Source: Burkholderiaceae bacterium | GTDB lineage: Bacteria > Pseudomonadota > Gammaproteobacteria > Burkholderiales > Burkholderiaceae_E | Direction of reading: 5' to 3' | DNA length: 64,000 bases | NCBI GenBank assembly: GCA_019635275.1 | Contig: JAHBZV010000008.1 | Location: 1 to 64,000 of the forward strand | Shown: positions 1 to 7,605 of the stretch, one piece after another | Layout of the letters: the number at the start of each line of letters is the position of its first letter | Numbering within the stretch: position 1 is the first letter of the stretch | Made by a program: the position numbers and the translations under genes | Notes under the pieces: generated by a model | Databases searched by the model: none | What the model was told of the DNA's origin: nothing | What the model saw: the letters and a program-made list of their open reading frames with translations, nothing else

Positions 1-93
1 TCGCGGCGCTGGTGGCCTACGCCTTCGCGCCCGAGAAGCTGCAGGGTTGGAAGTGGCTGGCCACGGTGCTGCTGGTGTTCTCCGTCCTCATCG
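1..93 (+). pseudogene. Fragment of a traG-like conjugation gene
   Basis: These 93 bases match 14487-14579, inside the traG-like gene of this same window, with one difference (T at 47 against C at 14533). In frame 3 they encode what corresponds to residues 43-72 of that protein, a membrane segment. Similarity stops abruptly after base 93; the frame then runs through unrelated sequence to a stop at 165-167. It is a 3'-truncated second copy whose 5' part lies outside the window. The match is seen directly; how it arose (IS91 read-through, recombination or an assembly join) is inference. Confidence 0.85.
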
Positions 94-273
94 GCGGCCG
101 GGCCGGGCCCAGCAGCATTGGCTCGGTACGCCTGCAGCGGGCACCGACAACGGACAAGAGGGGCTGACCGCGCCCACCCCGCCGTGACCGCCGAGCCCGG
201 GCCATCAGGCCGTCGGCGCGCCGTCGCCCCGCCCAACCCACTCCCCGACCCTGACTCTTCCGAAGGAGCTCCG

Positions 274-762
274 ATGAAGACCGATTCCCCGCGCTGCCCC
301 GCCGCGCCTGCACGACCGCCGTGGCGGGCGGCCCTGGCCTGCACGGCGCTGGCCGGGCTGGCGCTGGCCAGCTGCGGCGACGCACCGGCACCCGGCGCCG
401 CCGCGCCGAAGGCCGCGCCGGCCGCGGCCACCCCCCAGGCCGCCGCGCCCGCGGCCGACCCCGGCGCACCGGGATCGATCGAGTTCACGCTCGATCGCGG
501 CGGCGTGACGGCCAGGGTGCCGGTCACGATGTGCGCCGGCTTCGGCGCCGTGCTCAACGTGGTGGGCATGGCCGACGGCGTCCAGGTCGACGTGCAGGTC
601 GTCGAGAACCCGGCCATGCGCGCCGACATGCCGCTGAAGATGGCCACCACCAGCGGCTACCGCATCGAGGGTACGGCCGACGGCAAGCGCTACCAGGAGG
701 TCTGGACCAGCAAGCGCAACGACACCGTCGAGCGCGAGGGCCTGCTGACGCGCGTCACCGGC
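274..762 (+). pseudogene. 3'-truncated lipoprotein gene
   Basis: The ATG at 274 has a good ribosome site (AGGAG about 7 bases upstream). The product starts with a charged segment, a hydrophobic stretch and a lipobox (LALASC, cysteine at residue 34), then an Ala/Pro-rich linker of about 35 residues, then a folded part of about 90 residues with one cysteine. The protein character ends near base 760. After that the open frame continues to 1218 only as arginine-rich shadow coding of the dehydrogenase that starts in another frame. The gene has therefore lost its 3' end at a join. I do not recognise the family. Lipobox and truncation are seen; outer-membrane anchoring is inferred. Confidence 0.7.
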
Positions 763-1141
763 CGGCCACTTCGCCGGGCCCGACGTCGTCGGCTACGTGA
801 CGATGAAGCATGCGCTGATCGGCCTGGTGCGCTCTGTCGCGCGCGACTATGGGCGCCGCGGCGTGCGCGTCAATGCCGTCTGCCCGGGCTGGGTGCGCAC
901 CGCGATGGCCGACGAGCAGATGGCCGAACTGGTGCGCCGCCGCGGTCTTGCCGGCGTCGAAGCGGCCTACGATCTGGTCACGCGCGACGTGCCGCTGGGC
1001 CGCCCGGCGACGGCGCAGGAGGTGGCCGATGCCGTGCTGTTCCTCGCGTCGCCGCGCGCCGCGATGATTACCGGCACGTCGCTGCTGGTGGACGGCGGGG
1101 CTTCAGCCGTCGACCTGCCCACGCTGGCCTTCGCCGACTGA
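761..1141 (+). pseudogene. 5'-truncated short-chain dehydrogenase/reductase
   Basis: Frame 2 encodes the C-terminal half of an SDR oxidoreductase. The catalytic YxxxK motif (YVTMK, 794-808 region) is followed by VNAVCPGWVRT, the PG motif after the active site, and by the typical end with FLASP...ITGTSLLVDGG. The Rossmann N-terminal half (TGxxxGxG, NAG and the catalytic serine) is missing; about 120 residues are lost. Family members have about 250 residues; about 125 remain. The join to the lipoprotein fragment lies at about 755-766. Without the NAD(P)-binding half it should be inactive. A start at 797 would only express the remnant. Confidence 0.8.
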
Positions 1142-1274
1142 GCCCGGCCCCCGGCGCGTTCGCAGCCCTTTCCCCTCGCTCCGGTGCTGTCTTGCGCCGG
1201 GGCGCAGCGGGAACCTAGGGTTTTCCCTATACTGCACTGCACGGGTACAGGGTGTGCCTGAGGGAGAACCTGCA

Positions 1275-1523
1275 ATGACCACCAACCAACTCCGACTGCC
1301 GGCTCCGGTCTCGTCGCGGGCGGTGCAAGCCGTCGCCGCGTTCGCCAGGGGATTCGCGCGCAACGTGGCCGCCATCGCCGAGGTCGTCATCCACGCACGC
1401 AGCGTGCAGCGCAACGTGCAGAAGATGGCCGACATGCTGCGCGAGGCCGACCGCATCGAGGCGAAGCAGCCCGAACGCGCCGCCGAGCTGCGCCAGGCTG
1501 CCCAGACGCTGTTTCTCGTTTGA
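1275..1523 (+). CDS. Small protein of unknown function
   Basis: This frame encodes 82 residues from an ATG at 1275, with GGGAGAA about 8 bases upstream. It contains no signal peptide or membrane segment. The middle and C-terminal parts are rich in Ala, Arg and Glu and look helical (residues about 20-75). A TATACT hexamer at about 1228-1233 could be a -10 element, but no convincing -35 was found. It stands between the SDR remnant and the convergent AraC-type regulator. I do not recognise the family. The codon use and clean start support a real gene. Confidence 0.5.
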   Translation: MTTNQLRLPAPVSSRAVQAVAAFARGFARNVAAIAEVVIHARSVQRNVQKMADMLREADRIEAKQPERAAELRQAAQTLFLV

Positions 1524-1598
1524 GCCCCGGATAGCGGTGGGCGGCCGCGCCGGGAGGTGCGGCCCCGCTCGTGGACAGCACGAGCGCAGAACGTCGTT

Positions 1599-2501
1599 TC
1601 AGCGATCGGCCCGATAGGCCGTCGGCGTGACGCCGACGCGGCGCTGGAACGCAGCAGCGAAGTGGCTCGGCGTCGCAAAGCCGGTGTCGAGCGCAATTTC
1701 CGATACCGGCCGGCGTGTCGCGACGAGCAGTTCCTTCGCCCGTGCGATGCGCTCGCGCAGCAGGTACTGGTAGGGCGTGAGTCCGGTGTGCGCCTTGAAT
1801 GCGCGCACGAACACGGGCACGCTCGATCCGGCCACCTCGGCCAGCGCCTCGACCGCCAGCGGCTCGGCCAGGCAGGTCTGCAGGTAGCCGATCGCGCGGC
1901 GCACGCCGGCGGCCGGTGTGTTCGTCGTGCGGCGCAGCGCGGCTTCGCGCGGCGGGCCGGACGCAGCGGCATGATGTGCAGCGAGGTGGAACATCGCTGT
2001 GCGCGCGAGCTGGTCGGCATAGGCGCCGCCGAAGCGGCTGCGCTCGCGCAGCGCGGCGAGCAGCGCCACGCACAACTGCTCGAGCAGCGGATCGAACTGC
2101 GCCAGGCGCGGCAACAGCTCGACGGCCTCGCCCCACTCCGCGGCGATCTCGTCCTTCAGGCGTCGATGCAGGTACAGCAGCACGATGTCGGGTGTGCCGC
2201 CGATCGACCACGTCGAGCGGTGGTCGCCCGGGATCAGGCTGAACATGCGCGGCTTGAGCAGCGCGCGCTCGGCTTCGGCGACGCCGTCGATGCGGCGCTC
2301 GACCAGCGCCTGCCCGTTGAGGCAGTAGACGAGGCAGTCGTGCGGCAGCGACTGCAACTCGGCCGACCACGGCTGCTCGGCGGTCAGCGACAGGTACAGG
2401 TCTCTCCAGCCCAAGCCGCGGCTGTCGGCGATCAACCGGTTCTGGCGCAGCGACGGGATCGCATGCGTGTCGCGCTCGGGCAGCAGGGCGGGGCCGTTCA
2501 T
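1599..2501 (-). CDS. AraC-family transcriptional regulator
   Basis: The product is 300 residues. The N-terminal 180 residues are an effector-binding half, including a cupin-like stretch (LIPGDHRSTWSI). The C-terminal 100 residues are the AraC/XylS DNA-binding domain with two helix-turn-helix units: ...VEALAEVAGSSVPVFVRAF and the signature SEIALDTGFATPSHFAAAF with a final GVTPTAYR. The ATG at 2501 lies 35 bases after the end of the nitrilase remnant (transcribed in the same direction), so the two were probably one unit or the regulator controlled the nitrilase. The gene looks intact although both its neighbours are broken. Confidence 0.85.
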   Translation of the reverse strand: MNGPALLPERDTHAIPSLRQNRLIADSRGLGWRDLYLSLTAEQPWSAELQSLPHDCLVYCLNGQALVERRIDGVAEAERALLKPRMFSLIPGDHRSTWSIGGTPDIVLLYLHRRLKDEIAAEWGEAVELLPRLAQFDPLLEQLCVALLAALRERSRFGGAYADQLARTAMFHLAAHHAAASGPPREAALRRTTNTPAAGVRRAIGYLQTCLAEPLAVEALAEVAGSSVPVFVRAFKAHTGLTPYQYLLRERIARAKELLVATRRPVSEIALDTGFATPSHFAAAFQRRVGVTPTAYRADR

Positions 2502-2536
2502 CTCCCTGCCGCTTATGCCAAACGCGGCAGGGGCTG

Positions 2537-3358
2537 TCAAACGGCCGCCGCCTCCTGCGTGTCGGCGCTGCGCACTGCCTCGGGTTCGCTGCGCTGCGGG
2601 GCCGCCGTGAACGACGCGGCGAACGGCGCCGCCACCGGCTGCGGTGTCAGATTCGTCGCCAGGCGCAGGATGTCGGGCCGCGCATAGTGGCCAGCCGAGT
2701 CGCAGGCGTACTTGAGGTAGACGATCTCCGCGAGGTCGATGTCGGCCACCAGCAGGGCCTCGTCGTCGACGTTCGGCCCGGCCAGCATGCGGCCGGTCGG
2801 CGCGACGATCGCGCTCCAGCCGCCGCCGGTGCGGATCATCTCGGGCCGGTCCACGAGATCGAGGCGGCGCAGCACCTCGTCGTCGATGCGCGAGCTGACG
2901 TTGACGACGAAGCATTGCGCCGCCCACGCGTGGTAGCGCGCCGCCGTCTCGACCACCTGGTTGAAGAACGGCGAGTTCGGATCGTGCGTCAGCGCCGAGA
3001 TGCCGGGCCAGGCGCCGACGTGCACCTGCTGGCGCTGGCTCGCGAGCGCGTAGCGCGCCAGATCCATCGAGTGCTCCCAGCAGATCAGACCGCCCAGGCG
3101 GCCGATATCGGTGTCGAGCACCGGCAGGTCGGAGCCGTCGCCGCGGCCCCACACGGTGCGCTCGACGTGCGTGGGCTGCAGCTTGCGGTGGCGGCCGACG
3201 ATCGCGCCCTTGCGGTCGAACCAGAGCTGCGTGTTGTAGAGCGTGCCGCCGTCGCGCTCCGAGATGCCGAGCACGACGTGGACGCCGGCCTGGCGCGCGG
3301 CGGCGCCGATGCGGTCGGTGGCGTCGCTGCCGACGGTCACGCTGTTCGTGAACAGCTG
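2537..3358 (-). pseudogene. 5'-truncated nitrilase (carbon-nitrogen hydrolase)
   Basis: About 272 residues of a nitrilase-family enzyme remain. The catalytic lysine is visible in HRKLQPTHVERTVWG and the catalytic cysteine in GGLICWEH, followed by HVGAWPG. About 65 N-terminal residues are missing, including the conserved sheet start and the catalytic glutamate (normally in FPE). The family sequence can be followed back to LFTNSVTVGSD, near 3353; beyond that the frame does not look like nitrilase and the surface-fibre locus begins. Nitrilases convert nitriles to acids and ammonia; this remnant lacks a triad residue and should be inactive. It breaks exactly where the subunit gene region starts. 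Confidence 0.8.
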
Positions 3359-3396
3359 TGTCTTGTGTCTCCACTCCTGTCTCTTTAAGGAACTGC

Positions 3397-4002
3397 ATGA
3401 AATCCTCCACCCGTCTGCTCACCGCCGTCGCCGCCGCCGCGGCCGCCCTGTTCAGCACCCAGGCGCTGCACGCCGAGAGCACCTACGGCTACAGCGACAC
3501 CGGCACCGGCGCCGTCAGCGCCACCGCCCGCGTCAACGTGAACGTCACGATTCCGAAGCTGATCATGCTGCGCGTCGGCTCCGAAGGCGCCACGGTCGAC
3601 AACGTCAACATCGCCCTCACGCCGACCTCGGGCAGCTTTGCCAACGGTGACAACCAGACCTTCAACTGGGACGGCACCGCGCCCGTCTTCGCCGCCTCGA
3701 CGGCCGCTGGCCTGAACGCCTTCGCCTGGACCAACGCCGCCGGCGCCACGCTGACCGGCGCGGTGAGCACGCCCGACGCCGGCACCACCGGCATGAGCGC
3801 GGCGGCCATCCTGGTCAGCGCCGGCGCGACCGATACACTGCAGCACCCCGGCGCCAACACCGGCACGTTCACGACGCTGCCGATCGCGGCCAACACGCTG
3901 CTGACCGGAACCTGGACCTACAGCGTGGACGCCGCCGCCGCCGCCGCGGCCACCGCCGGGGCGTTCTCGCAAACCGTAACCTACACCGCCTCGGCACTCT
4001 GA
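3397..4002 (+). CDS. Secreted fimbrial subunit-like protein (subunit A)
   Basis: The product is 201 residues. It has a clear signal peptide (cleavage probably after LHA, about residue 27). The mature protein is rich in Thr, Ala and Gly, has no cysteine and is beta-rich. After the signal comes ARVNVNVTIPKLIMLRVGS, a block shared with five other proteins of this locus. It ends with TVTYTASAL, like a fimbrial C-terminal strand. The ATG at 3397 has AAGGA 7 bases upstream. A strong hairpin follows the stop, and the next subunit starts 118 bases later, so this first gene may be expressed most and be the major subunit. The family resembles spore coat U/DUF4402-like subunits, but that is only my impression. 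Confidence 0.7.
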   Translation: MKSSTRLLTAVAAAAAALFSTQALHAESTYGYSDTGTGAVSATARVNVNVTIPKLIMLRVGSEGATVDNVNIALTPTSGSFANGDNQTFNWDGTAPVFAASTAAGLNAFAWTNAAGATLTGAVSTPDAGTTGMSAAAILVSAGATDTLQHPGANTGTFTTLPIAANTLLTGTWTYSVDAAAAAAATAGAFSQTVTYTASAL

Positions 4003-4008
4003 TAGGCA

Positions 4009-4036
4009 CCAGGCGGCGCGCCCCCGCGCCGCCTGG
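4009..4036 (+). promoter_or_regulatory. Strong intercistronic hairpin after the first subunit gene
   Basis: A perfect 12-bp inverted repeat (4009-4020 and 4025-4036, CCAGGCGGCGCG and its complement) encloses a CCCC loop, 7 bases after the stop of subunit A. No T-run follows, so it is a poor full terminator. As in other fimbrial operons, such a hairpin can protect the upstream message or reduce downstream transcription; that role is inferred. Confidence 0.6.
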
Positions 4037-4120
4037 CCCGGCGTCGGCCAGCCGGCGCTGGCGAGCCCGGCTGGCCCCGCCAACTGTCTTGCTCATCCCC
4101 CACCCGATCGGGCCTGTGCC

Positions 4121-4747
4121 GTGAAGCCCTTCACCGCCTTGTTTCCGTGTCGCGTCCGCGTCGCGCTGGCACTGCTCTGCCTGTCGCTGGCCTGCGGCCC
4201 CGCCACGGCGGTGCTCGTTTTCTTCGATCTCGCGAGCCCACGCTTCATCCAATTGCAAGTCGGTGCCAGCGGCGGCACCGTCAACACCGTCGGCTTCAAC
4301 GTCACCGGCGCCCACACCAGCCCCAGCCCGCAACCCGTGCAAGGCGTGCCCGACGCGCTGAACCCCGCCACCGGCGTTCCGGGCGGCGTGCGCGTGCGCC
4401 TGCGCGGCCAATGGGCCACGGGCAACCAAACCCTGCGCCTGCTCGTCAACTCGGCCGCCGGCATGGCCTGCGTGGCGGGCACCGGTTGCGGCAGCACCGT
4501 CATTCCCTTCACCACGGTCGGCTGGGTCTCGCACGAGCTGGAGTCCACGCCGGGCTATGCCGGCTGGGACATCCAGAGCGGCCGCTTCGATGGCAGCACC
4601 GCCCAGCAGTTGGTCGGCATGACCTGCTGTTTCACCAACAAGGCCGTCGAGGTGGCCAACACCCTGGTGTTCACCTACGACAACGCCACCCTGTACCCGG
4701 CCGGCCGCTACCGCGGCACGGTCACCTTCACCGCCGTGATCGAGTGA
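4121..4747 (+). CDS. Secreted fimbrial subunit-like protein (subunit B, with cysteines)
   Basis: The product is 208 residues from a GTG at 4121. Signal peptide of about 31 residues (LALLCLSLACGPATA). The mature start (VLVFFDLASPRFIQLQVGAS) is a variant of the N-terminal block found in the other subunits. It contains four cysteines in two groups (MACVAGTGCG and MTCC), so it is likely disulfide-bonded in the periplasm, unlike subunits A, D and G. It ends in GRYRGTVTFTAVIE, the typical closing strand. Its stop overlaps the GTG start of the next gene (GTGA), which points to translational coupling. Likely a minor or adaptor subunit, by inference. Confidence 0.65.
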   Translation: MKPFTALFPCRVRVALALLCLSLACGPATAVLVFFDLASPRFIQLQVGASGGTVNTVGFNVTGAHTSPSPQPVQGVPDALNPATGVPGGVRVRLRGQWATGNQTLRLLVNSAAGMACVAGTGCGSTVIPFTTVGWVSHELESTPGYAGWDIQSGRFDGSTAQQLVGMTCCFTNKAVEVANTLVFTYDNATLYPAGRYRGTVTFTAVIE

Positions 4748-5262
4748 CCGTGACGCCGCCCTTGCGCGCCCTCTTCGTGGCGATCGCGGTCCTCTGCGGA
4801 CTTGTCGGACCGGCGCTGGCCCAGACACCCCAGCGGCTCGACAGCGCCGCCTCGCCACGGCAGCGCGTGGCCGCGCTGCAGGTCACCGATCAAAACGGCC
4901 AGCCCCTCGCGCTCAACCCCTTTGCGCAACAGGCCAATGCCCGATTCGGCCGCGTCGAGTACTGCCTGAACACCGGCGCCTTTCTGCAGCGCCGCGCCCG
5001 CATCGACATCGTGCTGCCGCCTGTGGTGAACGGCCTGCGGCGCCCCAGCGGCCTGCTGCTTCGCTGGCGGGGCCTGGACGGCGCGTTGGACGGCCAGCTC
5101 ATGCCCGGCCAGCGCCAGCCGGTCTGGAGCGGCACCATCACCGGCCCGCAGACCCTGCTGGCCATCGAGCTCGAGCTTCGGCTGGACCTGGACGCCATGG
5201 GTCCCTGGCACGGCGGCGCGTTCGGCGTCGAGCCGGACTTCGAACTGGTGACGCTGCCGTGA
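4744..5262 (+). CDS. Secreted protein of the fibre locus (type C, paralogue of 9027-9497)
   Basis: The product is 172 residues, starting with GTG at 4744 (overlapping the previous stop) or GTG at 4750. Signal peptide to about residue 26 (VGPALA). The mature start PQRLDSAAS resembles PHRLDDSQS in the protein at 9027-9497, and both have a second half with GxLxxGQL or GRL, then V(W/Y)xGxIxGP. Such proteins sit just before a subunit or chaperone gene in both halves of the locus. I do not know the family. It lacks the common subunit block, so it may be a tip protein, a secretion accessory or a minor component. Its stop overlaps the next start (GTGA). Confidence 0.65.
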   Translation: MTVTPPLRALFVAIAVLCGLVGPALAQTPQRLDSAASPRQRVAALQVTDQNGQPLALNPFAQQANARFGRVEYCLNTGAFLQRRARIDIVLPPVVNGLRRPSGLLLRWRGLDGALDGQLMPGQRQPVWSGTITGPQTLLAIELELRLDLDAMGPWHGGAFGVEPDFELVTLP

Positions 5263-5873
5263 AGCACTGGCTATGCCTGGCCAGCGCGGCGGGCCTGCTG
5301 GTTCCGCTGGCGGGGCAGGCCGAACAGACCTTGTCCCAAGGGGCGGACCGCCGCACCACCGACGCGCGCCTGAACTTCGAGCTCAGCATCGACCGCGTGA
5401 TCTTCCTGCGCGTCGGGGCCGGCGCGGCGCAGCCGGGCACCGGCTCGGGCACGGGCCCCGCGGCCAGCGCCACCGTCAGCGACGTGACCCTCAGCGTGGG
5501 CCTGGCCCCCGGCGCCAAGGCGCCGGTGTACCTCCCGTCCAACGCCGTCACCCTGCCCGTGGAAGTGCGCAGCAACGCCGGCCAGATCCGGCTCAGTGCC
5601 CAGAGCAGCGGACCCTTGCGCCACGGCGCCGATCAGATCCCGATGTCGCAGTTGAGCCTGTCGTCGGACAGCGCCGCGCTGCCCGCGCCGCCTCTCCCCG
5701 ACAGCGGCCTCGGCGCCAGCGTCAACGTGAGCCTCGGCGGCAGCGGCACCGCGGCCGCCCCCACCCTGCTCACCGACCGCCGCGCGAACTGGACCTTCCG
5801 CTACACCCCCGTCACCTCACCGACCGCGGGCGTCTATACCGGCCGGATCACGTTCTCGGCCGCCACGCCCTGA
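5259..5873 (+). CDS. Secreted fimbrial subunit-like protein (subunit D, paralogue of G)
   Basis: The product is 204 residues from a GTG overlapping the stop of the previous gene. Signal peptide of about 21 residues (LAGQA). The mature part holds ARLNFELSIDRVIFLRVGAG, the clearest form of the shared N-terminal block. It has GQIRLSAQSSGPL in the middle, ASVNVSLGG, and the ending TDRRANWTFRYTPV...GVYTGRITFSAATP. All of these align with the product of 7606-8205, so the two genes are paralogues. The mature part has no cysteine. It lies directly before the chaperone gene at 5891 and is probably one of its clients. Confidence 0.7.
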   Translation: MKHWLCLASAAGLLVPLAGQAEQTLSQGADRRTTDARLNFELSIDRVIFLRVGAGAAQPGTGSGTGPAASATVSDVTLSVGLAPGAKAPVYLPSNAVTLPVEVRSNAGQIRLSAQSSGPLRHGADQIPMSQLSLSSDSAALPAPPLPDSGLGASVNVSLGGSGTAAAPTLLTDRRANWTFRYTPVTSPTAGVYTGRITFSAATP

Positions 5874-5890
5874 CCGCCCAGGAGTACTCC

Positions 5891-6754
5891 ATGCGCACCC
5901 CCTGCCCCCCTCCCCGGCGCCGCCCCCTCGCGACCGCCGCGCGCGTGGCCACCAGCCTCGCCGCCGTGCTGCTGTGGGGCGCCGCCACCGCCCAGCCCGC
6001 GGCAGCGCCCGCCGCGCCCTTCGAAGTGGCCGCCTCGCCGTCCCGGCTGGAGTTGCGGGCCCAGCCGGGCCAGCGCCTGGGCCAGTCGCTGCGCATCTAC
6101 AACGTGGGCAACCAGGTCAGCACCCTGGCCTTCCGGACCATGGACTGGTCGCTGGCCGAGAGCGGTGAGCTGCGGTTTCACAACGAGCTGTTGCCGGGCA
6201 GCTGCCGGCCCTGGGTGGCGCTGGAGCGCAAGACGCGGCAACTCGCCGCGCGCGCGAACGAGCCCTACCGCTTCCAGGTATCGGTGCCGGCGGACGCCCC
6301 CAAGGGCGAATGCCGCTTCATGATCGCCATCGAGGGCGTGGACCCGGCCCAGGTATCGGCCCTCAACAGCGGCGGCACCACGCTCAGCCTGCCCGTGAGC
6401 GGGCGCATCGCCATCACGGTGTACGTGGCCGTGGGCGGCGCCAAGCCCCAGCTGGAGCTGGTGCGCGTCGGCACCGATAGCCTGAAGAACCAGCGCCGTC
6501 CCGTGGTGGTGGTGCGCAACACCGGCGACGCCCATGGGCGCCTCGACGGCGCGCTGAACGTGCGCGACGCCGAGGGCAAGGCCCTGGAACTGGTGCCCGA
6601 GGGCGCGCCCGTGCTGCCGGGCCAGACGCGCACCCTGGGCCTGTCCGTGCGCGACAAGGAGGGCCAGGCCGCGCCGCTGCGCTTCCCATTACAGGTATCT
6701 GGTACCTTGGACTGGGACGAAGGCGCCTTCAAAGTCGAGGCCACGCTGCAATGA
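5891..6754 (+). CDS. Periplasmic fimbrial-type chaperone (cassette 1)
   Basis: The product is 287 residues. Signal peptide of about 37 residues, then a PapD-like two-domain layout: FEVAASPSRLELRAQPGQ (first strand), dWSL, a conserved SCRPWVALER, ECRF, then GRIAITVYVAVGG at the domain boundary. The second domain holds VVVVRNTGDAHGRLDGALN, VLPGQTRTL and GTLDWDEG. The two cysteines (SCRP and ECRF) are shared with the chaperone at 9505-10314 and may form a disulfide. AGGAG 7 bases before the ATG is a strong ribosome site. Such chaperones hold subunits by donating a strand and deliver them to an outer-membrane usher. Chaperone assignment by fold pattern; exact subfamily unknown. Confidence 0.75.
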   Translation: MRTPCPPPRRRPLATAARVATSLAAVLLWGAATAQPAAAPAAPFEVAASPSRLELRAQPGQRLGQSLRIYNVGNQVSTLAFRTMDWSLAESGELRFHNELLPGSCRPWVALERKTRQLAARANEPYRFQVSVPADAPKGECRFMIAIEGVDPAQVSALNSGGTTLSLPVSGRIAITVYVAVGGAKPQLELVRVGTDSLKNQRRPVVVVRNTGDAHGRLDGALNVRDAEGKALELVPEGAPVLPGQTRTLGLSVRDKEGQAAPLRFPLQVSGTLDWDEGAFKVEATLQ

Positions 6755-6767
6755 GCCGGGCTATGCT

Positions 6768-6797
6768 CCAGTTGCCGACCAAAGGGTCGACAACTGG
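6768..6797 (+). promoter_or_regulatory. Hairpin covering the ribosome site of the next gene
   Basis: Arms 6768-6780 and 6785-6797 pair over 13 bp with one mismatch around an AAAG loop. The right arm ends two bases before the ATG at 6800, so the ribosome-binding region lies inside the stem. It may limit translation of the next gene or mark the end of cassette 1. The structure is seen; the role is inferred. Confidence 0.5.
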
Positions 6798-6799
6798 GT

Positions 6800-7261
6800 A
6801 TGGCATACGCACCTTGTGTTTCCATCGTCCCCGCCCTGCTGGCCCTGGCGCTGCTGTCGCCCGGGCCCGCCCAATCGGCATCGGCCATCGTCTGGAACGG
6901 GCCCAGCGCGTCGGCGCGGGTGAACGTCCTCGTGGCGATTCCGCCGGTGGTGAACCTGCTCGAAAACCACCACCCCCCCGTGCTGGCCCGTGAGCCGGGC
7001 GCCATCACCGCCCAGCAGCGCCTCGTGCTGCACACCAATGTCCGCCAAGGCGCTTGCGTCGAACTCTGGAGCGTGGCGCCAGCGGCCAGCGCCTGGGTCC
7101 TGCTCCCGGTGGGTGGCGAGCCGGTGTCGGTGCAGGCGCTCAGCAACGGCTGGCGCCTGTGCACGATGCGCCCGGGCACGCACACGGTGTTGATCGAGCA
7201 CCGCTTCGGCGCCGAGGCGGCCGGGCCCTGGCCGCTGCGCACCAGCGCCACGCTGCTGTAA
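6800..7261 (+). CDS. Short secreted subunit-like protein (F)
   Basis: The product is 153 residues with a signal peptide ending near PAQSASA (about residue 28). The mature start ASARVNVLVAIPPVVNLLEN is a version of the shared N-terminal block, close to that of subunit A. Two cysteines are present (GACVELW and RLCTMR). It lacks the usual closing GxYxGxVTYT motif and is about 50 residues shorter than the other subunits. It could be a terminating or anchoring subunit, or a decayed copy. No good ribosome site is seen; a hairpin covers the region in front of the ATG. It is the last gene of cassette 1. Confidence 0.6.
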   Translation: MAYAPCVSIVPALLALALLSPGPAQSASAIVWNGPSASARVNVLVAIPPVVNLLENHHPPVLAREPGAITAQQRLVLHTNVRQGACVELWSVAPAASAWVLLPVGGEPVSVQALSNGWRLCTMRPGTHTVLIEHRFGAEAAGPWPLRTSATLL

Positions 7262-7605
7262 ACCGCCCCGCCGGCGCGCCGACCCCGAGTCGCTCACGGC
7301 CCGCCGGCCGCGCCGGTGGCCGCGTGCGCCGTCCCCCCGGCAGCGATGCACTGCCTTTGTGTGCGGGGCTGGCCAACAAAGGTACGCACACGGCAATGGA
7401 GGCAAAAACTTAAGCAGAGCGCTTATCCACTGGCGCTCAAATTTCGACCGCCAAGTCACCTATGCGCCACAAGTGCTTGAAAAACGTCACCTTTTCCTGT
7501 CTGATAATTTGTCACAGGGAGTTTCAGCGCCTAGCAGTTGGCCAACCATAGAGCCAAGGTGTTACGCTACAAAGTATTCAATCCCTCAGCCCTGAAGGAA
7601 GCCCC
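7262..7605 (+). promoter_or_regulatory. AT-richer intergenic region before cassette 2
   Basis: These 344 bases hold no gene. From about 7380 they are clearly lower in GC than all neighbours, which fits a promoter region for the 7606-12287 genes. Visible elements: a 6-bp inverted repeat GAGCGC/GCGCTC (7417-7422, 7433-7438), a TTGAAA at 7477-7482 and GATAAT at 7503-7508 (20 bases apart, too long for a standard sigma-70 promoter), and the ribosome site AAGGAA at about 7595-7600. No regulator site was recognised. Confidence 0.5.

Noticed and set aside
762..1218. In-frame fusion of the lipoprotein with a C-terminal extension of about 150 residues
   Set aside because: The extension is arginine-rich shadow of the SDR remnant in frame 2, which has clear SDR motifs. 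The open frame is accidental.
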